From positions 248,001 through 312,000 of the forward strand of contig CAJZBQ010000016.1 in NCBI GenBank assembly GCA_914767885.1: 64,000 bases of DNA, read 5' to 3'. Position numbers and translations under genes: made by a program. The notes beneath the pieces are model-generated. The model made no database searches, had not been told where the DNA came from, and was given only the letters and a program-made list of their open reading frames with translations. How positions within the stretch are numbered: the first letter of the stretch is position 1; the number at the start of each line of letters is the position of its first letter. This DNA is from Blepharisma stoltei (lineage: Eukaryota; Ciliophora; Heterotrichea; Heterotrichida; Blepharismidae). Shown piece by piece: positions 32,171 to 41,926 of the stretch.

Positions 32171-32561
32171 TTGTAATTTGCATAAATTTATTATTTAACT
32201 TTCTTGATCTTCAACTCACGCAAGCCATTTTGTTTAGAGGATTCAGGTTTTAATACTCAGGGATGTCTTCAGCATGAACAGCTTTTATCTCCTCGGTTCC
32301 AACGCGAGCAATATTTTTGTATTGCTCACGAGGAGAAGTATTGATAAACCTATTCTCGATTCAAATTTAGGATATCTGATGGAAAATTGATTATAATAAA
32401 TCTTTGTCTTCTCTTTATTCTTTATTCAGAGAGTATAAATTCTTTAAGCAGCTTCATTTCTGAGAATTTTAAATCAGCTATACCTTCTTTATCTTTAGGC
32501 TGAATGATTGATGAGTTTATCAACCATTTAATATTTATTACGAAAATATAATTAAATCAAT
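32171..32561. other. Intergenic region, 391 bp
   Basis: It separates the coiled-coil gene from dihydrolipoamide dehydrogenase. The only structure seen is a compact inverted repeat at 32286-32340 (listed separately). Confidence 0.5.
32286..32340. repeat. Compact inverted repeat, probable mini-IES (53 bp)
   Basis: CTCCTCGGTTCCAACGCGAG and CTCACGAGGAG face each other around AATATTTTTGTATT, with TA at 32286-32287 and 32339-32340. The termini resemble shortened MITE ends. Confidence 0.5.
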
Positions 32562-34230
32562 ATGCTTTCAAAATTGAGAATATGTAGGAAGTTCGCATCC
32601 TTTGATTATGATTTAGCAGTCATTGGTTCAGGCCCAGGAGGATACGTAGCAGCAATCAAAGCAGCTCAGCTTGGTTTGAACACAGCATGCATTGAGAAAA
32701 GAGCAACGCTTGGAGGCACTTGTCTTAATGTAGGATGCATCCCTGCAAAATCACTGGCTAACTCCACACACAAATACGCTGAGGCCTGCAAAGATTTTCA
32801 AAAGCACGGCATCATCGTAGAGAACCCAAGGTTTGATCTGTCTCAAATGATGAAAGCAAAGCAAAAGGCTGTAGATGGCCTTACAAAAGGAATTGGATCC
32901 TTATTTAACTCTCCTTTTAAATAAAACAAAAAATTCCGGTTCAATTTAAAGGTTTTTTTAAAAAGAATTTAAAATAAATTAGATACATATTTTTTATTTT
33001 TTTAAGAATAATTGATTAATAAAATTAATATATTCAGAGTACCAGTTAGTAGGATTCTAATTATATTCCCTCCATTAAAGAGGGTCAAAGCTACTTATAT
33101 CTAAAAAACTGAAATTTGACGATACTTTTCTCAATTTAAAGGGAAGGAGTAAGAAAAATAAAGTCACTCATGTCCCTGGAACAGCTACATTTAAAGGAGC
33201 TAATGAAATTGAGGTAGATGGCAAAAAACTCACAGCTAAGAATTTCATAATTGCGACCGGATCAGAGCCAGCAAATCTGCCAGGAGGAATTTTACCAATT
33301 GACGAAAATAGAGTTTTGAGCTCAACAGGAGCAATGCAGCTTGCAGAGGTCCCTAAAAAACTTTTAGTTATTGGAGGAGGTGTCATTGGCCTTGAACTCG
33401 GAAGTGTTTGGAGTAGGCTTGGCTCTGAAGTTATTTTTGTGGAATTTTTCAATAGAATTGCAGCAGGAAACGATTTAGAAGTAGCCCAGGCTTTACAAAA
33501 AATTTTAGAAAAGCAAGGCATGAAATTTTATTTGAGCACAAAAGTTGTAGGAGGAGAAAGTACCAGCAATGGAGTAAAATTAAACCTGGAAGGCACAAAT
33601 TCACCAACTACTCTCGAAGGAGACTATGCATTGGTCTCTGTAGGAAGACGTCCAAATACAATTGGACTTAATCTAGAAGGATTGGGCATTACAAAAGATA
33701 AACAAGGCAGAATTGAAGTAAATGACCAATTGCAGACTGCAGTAAAAAACATCTATGCTATTGGAGACGTCATTAAAGGTCCTATGCTGGCTCATAAAGC
33801 TGAAGAAGAAGGGATTTTTGTAGCAGAAAACCTAGGAGGAGGTAAAGGACATATTAATTATGAAGCAATTCCTGGGGTCATTTATACACACCCAGAAGTA
33901 GCCATGGTAGGAAAAACTGAAGAAAATTTGAAAGAAATGAATGTTGAGTACAATAAAGGAACTTTTCCATTTATGGCGAATTCCAGAGCAAGAGCTAATA
34001 ATGAAACAGAAGGGTTTGTCAAAGTTTTGGCAGATAAAAAAACTGATAGGATATTAGGAATCCATATTATTGGGCCAACTGCTGGAGAATTGATTATGGA
34101 AGGAGTGATTGGAATGGAATACAAAGCGGCATCCGAAGATCTTGCAAGAACAACACATGCTCATCCAGGATTTTGTGAGGCTATAAAAGAAGCATGCTTA
34201 GCTGCCTTTTCTAAGCCAATCCATTTTTAA
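32562..34230 (+). CDS. Dihydrolipoamide dehydrogenase (E3), mitochondrial
   Basis: The enzyme is 474 aa, close to the usual E3 length, after the 244-bp IES at 32906-33151 is removed. The N-terminus [20 protein letters not shown] looks like a short mitochondrial presequence. FAD site [10 protein letters not shown]; redox disulfide [29 protein letters not shown] site [20 protein letters not shown]; second FAD contact [20 protein letters not shown]; dimer-interface catalytic pair HAHPGFCEA (His and Glu). All key residues are present. It reoxidises dihydrolipoyl groups in the pyruvate and 2-oxoglutarate dehydrogenase complexes and in the glycine cleavage system, passing electrons to NAD+. The IES splits the gene after GIGSLF; unedited DNA stops a few codons later. 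Confidence 0.96.
32906..33151. mobile_element. IES, MITE-like family 3, in the E3 gene (244 bp)
   Basis: It is TA-bounded at 32906-32907 and 33150-33151, with AACTCTCCTTTTAAAT at the left and ATTTAAAGGGAAGGAGT at the right. The left terminus has an inverted copy (AATTTAAAGG) within 30 bp. Excision restores [14 protein letters not shown]. Confidence 0.94.
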
Positions 34231-34615
34231 CTTTAATTAATCTTATTGGAGATATCAATCCAAATTATTTTAATATAATTGCCCAAGCCCTAATAAAATT
34301 CTATCAGTTTTCAATTAGAAGAAATATTTATGTAAGCAAATACAATAAATCAATACCAAAATTAAAAATATTTTATCAGCAAACCAAGCAAGGATTCGCA
34401 TATACAAGACAAACTTAAATAATGCAACACACTTAAAAGACAAAATTATATGCAGTCTTGAATTATTTATGAGCATTACCATAATGCTGTTTTAAATAAT
34501 CTTCGCTGTATGGACACTATAGACATAAGACAATTTTCCGGAGCATTTTCAGACAGTTTGGTGTCAAAATGACCCAAAAATTGTTAAGAAAAATAAATTG
34601 AATTTTTACATACAT
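34231..34615. other. Intergenic region, 385 bp
   Basis: This AT-rich spacer lies between the convergent E3 and PP2C genes. No feature was recognised. Confidence 0.5.
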
Positions 34616-35965
34616 TTAAGGACATCTTCCAGCTTCAAATGGAACATAGTTCATAACTTTCTGTAAAAATAGATCTTTGTGTCTTTCCACATGTGGTACC
34701 AGCTCTGGCATAGCAGGCATGACTTTGTTTGACTTCTCAACAGTTGGCTCTTCTAGGTATGAGTCGTTTTTGTCTTTGTTGAGATCTAAAATAATACAAG
34801 AAATGTCGTCAACTGTTACTTTTTTGGTTGAGGCTATTTTAAGTCACCTTAATCTTGCCTCTTCACAAAGGAGATGGGCAATGCATGCATTGCTAGGGTT
34901 TGGCTCAACATCTAAGGAGTGATCCAGTTCTTTTTGGCACTTATCTCTATAAGCAGCAACGAAATTAACAACATCGTCGTTTGACATAACATTTCAAAGG
35001 CCATCAGTAGCAATGATGACGAACTCATCGTACTCGAATTCAAGGTCATGGGTGCTGATTTCAGGGTCACAAATAACCCCCACCTGCCTTGCTACTTTGT
35101 CTCCAATGGTTCGCGAAGTGGCGAGGCCTGGAACACTTTCAGTTAGTTTATAGACCCTATAAGGCCCATGTTTGAAGCCTTTATCGCACTTTTTCTTAAT
35201 ACAGCCTCCACTCTCAAGGATCCTCATCATTTCTGTATCTGAATCAGGCTTATGGTCAGAAGTCAGCTGAAATGGCTTAATTGGGTATGCGTCTGGAATT
35301 GATCTGTCTTTTCGGCAGTCTTCTAAGGTTGATTCCCAATCTTCATTAGACCCTCCAGACATAGTTGGTCTAATAGGTCCTATAGCCCCAGATGCCAAAA
35401 GTGCTCTGGAGTCACCTACATTTGCAAAGTAAATTTGGCTTCCTTGAATTAAAACTGCAACTTGGGTTGTCCCTGAAGTACTGATCGGAATCCCACTTTG
35501 GCAGAGAGCTTGATCACAATGCTGAGTTGCTATAGTTAGTGACTGTTTTGGAGAGTGTAAGAAGTCTTGCTTGTGCTCTTGGTAGTAAAATTCAAGTTCT
35601 TGGCTGCAAAAGGCGCTTACTTTATGACCTTCATTACCATGGCCATCATAGATAACCATGAGAATGTTGTTGCCGTCCTCAGATATTAGCAACTGGTCTT
35701 GGCATATTTTTGGGGCAAGGGTCTCTGATTTAAGGCCTGGGAGGATGCAGGCTGAGATGAAATACTTCCTATTCCTATGTCTGACTTCCCTAGCGAGGAC
35801 CAGACTAGGGTTTGTGAGTTCAACGTGTTGTTGAATTAAATCTTCAACTTCTCCTCGTTTATTTCACTTTGGCACCTCGATAACTGTACTCCTAGGGTAG
35901 CTTAACTCAAAAGTCTTGGTAGTTTTTGAACTGTCTTTCTTGATGCAGCTGAGGCATGATCCCAT
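34616..35965 (-). CDS. PP2C-type Ser/Thr phosphatase, probably myristoylated
   Basis: The enzyme is 449 aa. The start at 35965 gives MGSCLSCIKKDSS, a strong dual-lipidation signal (Gly2 myristoyl, Cys4/Cys7 palmitoyl) for membrane location. PPM motifs in order: NNILMVIYDGHGNEGHKVSA (metal-binding Asp and Gly), IYFANVGDSRALLAS, PFQLTSDHKPDSDTEMMRIL, GLATSRTIGDKVARQVGV, VIIATDGLWNVMSNDD (Trp encoded by TGA) and TVDDISCIIL (final metal Asp). All Mg/Mn ligands expected of an active enzyme are visible. Two more TGA codons are read as Trp (VPK-W-NKRGE, RLR-W-LKIA). Single exon ending in TAA. Membrane-bound PP2Cs counteract protein kinases; the substrate is unknown. Confidence 0.93.
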
Positions 35966-36553
35966 TTTATAGTTTATAGTTACCATCAAAAATGTCAAAT
36001 AAATTCAACGCCTTGCCAGTATTCATAATTACAAATATTAAGACTTAGACCGAATTAGTGCCTAAATTTTAAGATATAGATGTGGTGATACTTATTGTGT
36101 CGAATGCTGTGCAAATTAATAATTATAAATTATCCTATCAATTTTTTATTAATTATATCTCTGGCGTTAGGCCATTTCTTAAGCTTGAAATTAAGAATTA
36201 CGCCTTAATTATCCATAAAACGGTTAATTAGTCCAGAGGAAGCATGTATCAGGCTCTCAGAGGACTGCTAAATAAAACCCCTTCTCTTAATCGTTCAAAC
36301 CAAAATTTTTTTGAAAAAAATTTTCTTCCAAAAAAAGAAATAGCGTCTAGATCTAGACGTATTTAATAAACAAAGATTTTTATAATCAATTTATATGATC
36401 AAACCTTAACTGATTATGCCTAAAACCTATCCATAAAACCAGAAAAATGTCTATTATAATTAGGTATAAAGACATATAACATTTTTGAGTATTTCATTGA
36501 AATAGCATCTAGAATGATTATTAAGCTAAATCACGATCAATTGTAAAGAATAA
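35966..36553. other. Divergent intergenic region, 588 bp
   Basis: It lies between PP2C (minus) and the RING/C2H2 gene (plus) and presumably holds both promoters. Around 36265-36340 AACCCCTTCTCTTAATCGTT followed by poly-A/T stretches resembles a degraded MITE end, but no matching partner was found. Confidence 0.45.
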
Positions 36554-39240
36554 ATGGCAAACATAGACTGCTGGGTCTGTGCCCGAGAACTTGATTTTCA
36601 TGCAGTTGGAAGCTGCGGCCACAACGATATGTGCCTTTACTGCTCTTGCAGACTTAGGATCCTCATGAAAGATATAAAATGCCCAATTTGCAAGACTGAG
36701 TCACCAAAAGTTTTAATTACCAAAAATCCTAATGCAAGATTTGAAGACTATCCTGGTCTCGAGTCAAACGAAAACGAGTACGGGATAATCTGTGAAGACG
36801 AAGCAGCCCAAAACGCATTTAGTCGCATAACTAGCTACAATTGTTGGCTGCCAAACTGTAGGGAAAGCAAGCATAGAACTCAAGCTCAGCTTAAAAAGCA
36901 TATAGAGTACGTCCATAAGCTCAGATTTTGCAAGGTTTGCTTGAACTCTAGGCTAATATTTATTTGAGAACAAAAACTGTACCCTCCAAGTGATATAGCC
37001 CGTCACATTGAATTTGGGGAAATCGATGAGATCCCTCCACATAGAACTTGCTTGTTTGACAACAAGTTATTTTATGACGAAAGCGAGCTTAAGCTTCACT
37101 TAGATAGAGAGCACTATTTTTGTAATATCTGTGAAGGGGAAAATTATATTTTTTATGCAAACCATGACAAATTGAAAAAGCATTTCCAGAAGGCTCATTA
37201 TGTATGCCATGACCCGATTTGTACCGATAGTAGGTTTTCTGTGTTTCGGACACCTTATGATTTACAAATGCACACTGTGAGTGTCCATATGAGCAATCAA
37301 AAACTAACAAAAGCTCAAAAAACGCAGCTAGCGGCTATTCAGGTGGGCACTGATGAAATGCCTAGCAGACCTAATAATGAAGGAGTGGACTTCAGAGCTC
37401 AATTTAAGCCTAAAAAGAATGAAGAGGAAGAAGTCAAAGATCAACCCAAGCCAAAACCGAAAAATACAAAAAAATACGTCGTCAACAAAAGACCTGAAAA
37501 AATCGTAGACTATAAGACACTACCAAAAAGGCCTGATAAAGAAGTGATAAATATGATTAAAGAGGCATTAGATAACGATGAAAACAAGTACACGGAATTC
37601 AAAACCATAACTGTTGACTACAATAAAGGCTACATCACAGCTGCTGTAATGCTTTCTAGATTTATCGATTTATTAGGAAACGTTCAAGGAGAAGCTTTAT
37701 TTCCAATACTTATAACAACCGTCAGGCAAAATGAAAAGCAAGAAGAGCTTTTTGCTGAGTATATTCATTATATGGAATCAAGACAAAACGTCACATCTGA
37801 TGGCAGATGTCACAACTCCCTCGCGGATTGCTCCAATGAAGCTTCAATTTTGAAAACTCTGCTTGAGATTGTTTCAAAAGAGCTAGAAAGAAGGAAAAAT
37901 GAGCCAAAAGAAAAACCATTGTTTATCCATACTGCCCATCTATTCCAAATGGCTGCGGTTGTTGATCGCTTAAAAGACCAGGATATGGTCAGGCTTATGT
38001 TTATAATGAACTTTGGAGTAACAGACAAAGTTTACTAACTCATTTAACTTATAAAAAGTCCTCTGCAAATTTCTGGAGGACTACCTTCACCCATAACGCG
38101 CTTCCCAGTTCATGCACGGCTTTACATAAGCTATTTCTGCAGGATGAGTCCTATGCTTGCTACGGTAGCTGGATGAGTTATACCACTGTTCATGCATCAG
38201 CAAAGGTTGCCCACTATGAAAAATTCGAAATATCGAATTTTTTCAGGTCGACTCTCGAATAAATGGAAATCCGAGGACCTGGGCGTTATTCCTGGCTTCA
38301 AGAAGAAAACAGTGCTGATTGGGCAGGAAACTAACCCTTGACTCTGCTGGAAGATCCCTTTTGAACCCTCAGCTCTATTTCCCTCTGAGAGAAAAAATCT
38401 GATCTGGAAGTAGCCTCTAGACAGATTCCACAACTTGGCTTCACCAAACTTAGAAAAGCCTGACCGATGCAAATTCCCAAACCCCTCTCTTCCTGCATTC
38501 TGTGGGATGCAAGCTGCAGGACTTAAGAGAGCAGGCTGGCTCACCACGCCATTTTAATGCATATAGTTACAGACAAAACAAAAGGCGCAATATTAAATAT
38601 GATTGACAAAGCAAATGACAGAGCTTTTAATGAAAAACTTACAGTTAAATATGAAGACTATTTTGTAAGTGATTTAGAGCCACAGCAGCTATATATTTTG
38701 CATAAGTACTTTGAAATGTGTATAGCAAAACTTAAAGGGCTGCCTTTTAAAGACGACCAAAAGCTATTATCGAATTGGGAAGAAGAAAAAGCTCAAGAAG
38801 AAGTAAAGAAAGAAGAGACTAAAAATGAAGAAGAGGAAAAAGACGAGAGAGTAGGATGGGGCAATGTCTTGATGAAGAAAAAAGCTAAAGCACCAAGAGT
38901 AAATGAACCAAATTTCCCATCTTTAAGCGGAAATAGCCAATCAGGGCCTAATGATAATTGGTCAAGAGCTAAAAACTCACCTTTTCCGCAAAGGGCCAAT
39001 AATGAATTTCCAAGTCTTGGGCAAAACCAAAACTTCCCAAGCTTGGGAGCACCACCAGCAGATGATTTTCCAAGCTTGAGCCCTGGAATGAAAGATCCTC
39101 TAGAGCCAACCCCAGTTCCAGAAGAGAAGCCTGTAATTCCAAGTATTCCTGAGCCTGTTAAGCAAGATGAACCTTTAGACTTTTTAAGATCAAAAGGGAT
39201 TATTGTGAAGCAAGGAAAAAACAAAAGGAAAAGAAAGTAG
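36554..39240 (+). CDS. ZNF598/Hel2-like E3 ubiquitin ligase (RING plus C2H2 fingers)
   Basis: The protein is 712 aa after removal of the 548-bp insert at 38021-38577. The RING is at residues 6-47 (CWVCARELDFHAVGSCGHND ... CLYCSCRL ... KCPICK). A series of C2H2/LIM-like fingers follows: CWLPNCRESKHRTQAQLKKH, FCKVCLNSRL, YFCNICEGENY and VCHDPICTDSRF. One TGA-Trp lies between finger blocks (LIFI-W-EQKLYPPSD). The C-terminus repeats FPSL four times (NFPSLSGN, EFPSLGQN, NFPSLGAP, DFPSLSPG), like the short repeats in ZNF598. The order RING-C2H2-low-complexity is diagnostic of ZNF598/Hel2, which ubiquitinates small-subunit proteins on collided ribosomes to start quality control. It stops at TAG. The insert falls after residue 492, between FGVTDK and TKGAILNMID. 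Confidence 0.9.
38021..38577 (-). mobile_element. Retroposon-like insert in the ZNF598-like gene (548-bp unit)
   Basis: ACAGACAAA (extended GT[A/T]ACAGACAAA) occurs at 38021-38029 and 38569-38577. Removing one copy plus the block joins FGVTDK to TKGAILNM. Read on the minus strand, the insert begins near TTAAAATGGCGTGGTGAGCC and ends TATAAGTTAAATGAG. The same start and tail motifs occur in the insert at 56528. No TA-bounded inverted termini are present. Confidence 0.75.
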
Positions 39241-39414
39241 TAAATTTTATTCTAACCTTTAGAATAGAATGAATAGTAAATAATTTGCACAAGCACTTTA
39301 AATAAAGTAGTTATATATAAAAATTATATATTAATTTTCATTAATTATTATTGCATAGTAGCTATCAAAATAATTATAATAAATTAATTAGCTAAACTTT
39401 TATTGTAAGCTTAT

Positions 39415-40293
39415 TTAATTTTCGTTAGCTTGTTGATCGACTAAAGTGTCCATAGATTCTTTTTTGACTAAAGTGTCCATAGCTTCTTTTTTAATACTTT
39501 GAGAATTTGAATTCAAATTTATTTCCAAAAATGTATGAGCCGTGGATGTAGCTATGTTTTGTTTATATTTTTCTAAAAATTTGTGATCTATATCTTCTTC
39601 AGCTGTAGATATAAAAGGGCTTTTAACATTATTTGCTATGCCTACAGAAATAAATTCAATATCCCTCATGACATCATTGTTTCCAAACTCATTTACAGTT
39701 TTAAAAGCTTTATTTCCTGCTTCTCTAATTTGATTAAATTTTCTGACAAACCAACTTCTAATCCCAGTTTCTGGCGGAGGACTGAAAAACATCTCACGTG
39801 GGGTTTCCTTTGGAACTGATGCTAAAGCTTGAGCTTCTGGTGCTTGCTGAGCAGGAGGGGGAGGAGAATTAATATGTTCTTCTTGATCTGGACGATTTCC
39901 ATCTTCAAAGGATAAAAAACTTCCTTCAAAATTTCCTTCTCTTGCTATTTCTGCTAGCATGTTTCTATAAAATGCAGCTGCCCGCGTTTTGTATTTCAAA
40001 AGCATCGGAGTTTCTATGGTGATTCTATAGTACTTAAAATAGTCGCGTAAAGCTGCATTTCCTCCAGCAATCATAACTTTAATCTCGTCTACATCCCAGA
40101 CTTCATCAGCTAGCACTTTAATTATACTGTCTACATTAATTTCTCGATGTAAAGCCACACATTTATAGCATATAAACGTTCCATAGTCAATATCTCCAAA
40201 GCCTGCACTTTGAATGTTGCAATCAGCGCAAAATCTATTAAACTTATCGTTCTTTAAAATTTCAAACACTTTTGATGCTAATCCTGGCTCCAT
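39415..40293 (-). CDS. ArfGAP-domain protein
   Basis: The protein is 292 aa. Residues 5-115 form an ArfGAP zinc finger: FNRFCADCNIQSAGFGDIDY, GTFICYKCVALHREINV, VDEIKVMIAGGNAALRDYF and KYKTRAAAFYRNMLAEIA. The Cys4 zinc ligands (CxxC...CxxC) are present, as is the Arg after the second pair (LHRE) that acts as the catalytic finger. The C-terminal half is Pro/Ala- and Ser-rich and ends with a short duplicated sequence, KKEAMDTLV / KKESMDTLV. Family role: stimulates GTP hydrolysis on Arf at Golgi or endosomal membranes. The spacing between the CxxC pairs is slightly unusual, so specificity is open. Single exon, TAA stop. Confidence 0.88.
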   Translation of the reverse strand: MEPGLASKVFEILKNDKFNRFCADCNIQSAGFGDIDYGTFICYKCVALHREINVDSIIKVLADEVWDVDEIKVMIAGGNAALRDYFKYYRITIETPMLLKYKTRAAAFYRNMLAEIAREGNFEGSFLSFEDGNRPDQEEHINSPPPPAQQAPEAQALASVPKETPREMFFSPPPETGIRSWFVRKFNQIREAGNKAFKTVNEFGNNDVMRDIEFISVGIANNVKSPFISTAEEDIDHKFLEKYKQNIATSTAHTFLEINLNSNSQSIKKEAMDTLVKKESMDTLVDQQANEN

Positions 40294-40348
40294 ATCAATA
40301 AATTTTTATTAAATTAAGTATTATGGCTAAACAAGCTAAATTATAAAA

Positions 40349-40564
40349 ATGATTATTCCTGTAAGATGCTTTACCTGCGGCAAGGTTGTAGGGAACAAAT
40401 GGGAGCGCTACTTGAACTTGTTGGAGCAAGACATCACTGAAGGCGAAGCTCTAGACAAACTTAACCTGAAAAGGTTCTGCTGCCGAAGAATGCTGCTAAC
40501 ACATGTGGACCTGATCGAAAAGCTTTTGAACTACAATATTCTTGATAGAACTGTCTCTGCTTAA
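40349..40564 (+). CDS. RNA polymerase subunit RPB10 (RPABC5)
   Basis: This 71-aa zinc-binding subunit is shared by RNA polymerases I, II and [23 protein letters not shown] contains the invariant CFTCGK motif. The second zinc pair is [20 protein letters not shown], with the RxCCRRM signature. Length and motifs match the family exactly. The start lies 55 bp from the divergent ArfGAP start, so the two genes share a very short promoter region. Confidence 0.97.
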   Translation: MIIPVRCFTCGKVVGNKWERYLNLLEQDITEGEALDKLNLKRFCCRRMLLTHVDLIEKLLNYNILDRTVSA

Positions 40565-40598
40565 CCCTTTAAATTCATTCACCCTAACTCTTACTTCT

Positions 40599-40901
40599 TA
40601 CTCCCCCCATCCTTGATTGAACAGCTCGCCATCGTTTGATCAAGGATGGGGGTTTAAAAAAAAACTATGTTTTTTTATATACTTTTAAATAAGAGGGTTA
40701 AGAGTATTTAATATATTATTTTTACAGCAAAAAATTGAATTAATTTCATAAGAATACCCAATTTTTAATATTTTGATTTTTTGTTACCCCTTTAAACTGT
40801 AAAATTTTAATTTGTTCCTTATCGAATTAAAAAATTTTAAATTTTAAAGAATCTCTATTTTTTAGATTATTGAGTTTTTAAGCCCAGTTGAGGGGGAGTT
40901 A
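40599..40901. mobile_element. IES, MITE-like family 2, upstream of RPS18 (301 bp)
   Basis: TA at 40599-40600 and 40900-40901. The left end has CCCCCCATCCTTGATTGAAC and its inverted copy GTTTGATCAAGGATGGGGG. The interior (GAGGGTTAAGAGTATTTAAT, TTTTTACAGCAAAAAATTG, TTACCCCTTTAAACTG) matches the left half of the element at 30577. It lies between RPB10 and RPS18, in the RPS18 promoter. Confidence 0.85.
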
Positions 40902-40994
40902 AGACTTTCACCTCTTTATATGATCCTCCGCGCTGGCGTATAAGTTTTTTGTGTTTATGTTTTCACCATTTAAGTAATAGATAGCATCCATAGA

Positions 40995-41727
40995 ATGGTA
41001 AGGATTACATAGTCATCTCTGGTGGTAACTCAAGAAAGCGAATTCAATTTCATCTTACGTATTCTCAATACCAACATTGACGGTCGCCGCAAGGTTATGT
41101 ACGCTTTGACTGCAATTAAAGGAATTGGGAGACGCTTTTCGAACCTCATTCTCAAAAGAGCTGGAGTTGACCTTACCAAACGAGCTGGACAACTGACTGA
41201 GGAAGAAATCGAGAAAATCGTCACCATCATCAATAAGCCAACTGAATATAACATTCCAACTTGGTTTTTGAACAGAAGAAGGGATATTGTTGTGGGGACT
41301 GATTCACAGATAGTTGCTAACTTTTTGGATGCAAAAATGAGAGAGGATTTGGAAAGGATGAAGAAAATGATGCTTCATAGAGGGCTGAGACATTGGTGGG
41401 GAGTCAAATGTAGAGGACAGAAGACCAAAACTACAGGCAGAAGAGGTAAGACTGTTGGTGTTGCTAACTTCTCACTAGCGAGTGAGCATTTTGTTTGCTC
41501 AAGGAGAGGGGTTAATTTTTTATTAAATTCTTTTTTTCAAAATTAATATTTGCAAATTTTCATAAGCTTAATTTTATTTATAAAATTTTTTATAATGCAA
41601 GCCTTTAAATTTATAGAATTGATTAGAGATTCAATATATTATAATAATAACTATTTATCAAATCTTTTTATAATCGTTGGACTTTTTCAAATGTTGTGCT
41701 CGCTTGGAGAGGAGTAAGAAGAAGTAA
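40995..41727 (+). CDS. 40S ribosomal protein S18 (uS13)
   Basis: The protein is 155 aa. The ATG at 40995 is followed directly by a 15-nt intron (40998-41012), so exon 1 is the start codon alone; the product begins [20 protein letters not shown]. Typical eukaryotic S18 motifs follow: [78 protein letters not shown] and [14 protein letters not shown]. The last residues are encoded after a 250-bp IES (41465-41716), whose removal yields the conserved lysine tail AKKK and TAA. Small-subunit head protein contacting tRNA and the inter-subunit bridge. Confidence 0.97.
40998..41012 (+). other. 15-nt intron immediately after the RPS18 start codon
   Basis: GTAAGGATTACATAG directly follows ATG at 40995-40997. 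Without splicing the ORF would lack an ATG near the S18 N-terminus. Confidence 0.9.
41465..41716. mobile_element. IES in the RPS18 3' coding end (250 bp)
   Basis: TA at 41465-41466 and 41715-41716. The ends are ACTTCTCACTAGCGAGTG and (complement) ACTCCTCTCCAAGCGAGC. The interior has a degenerate family 1 core (AATGCAAGCCTTTAAATTTATAG). Excision produces VGVAKKK and a stop, exactly the S18 C-terminus. Confidence 0.93.
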
Positions 41728-41926
41728 GCCAATAATATTTTATCGTCAACTAGTTCGTGATTATAAGACAAATGGTTTGCAAACAAATAAAATATCAGCA
41801 TTATTTTTTGCTTAGATTGTTCATAGAAAATGAAAATCTGCTAATTCTTTTTCATATACATTCCTGATAATGAAAAAAAGAATTTAATAACCCTGAATAA
41901 TTAAAAGTTACACCAAACTTTCTGCC

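Noticed and set aside
38197-38547. 116-codon ORF on the minus strand inside the ZNF598 insert
   Set aside because: No recognisable domain. The block is an insertion removed from the gene, and the ORF is probably a by-product of its higher GC content.
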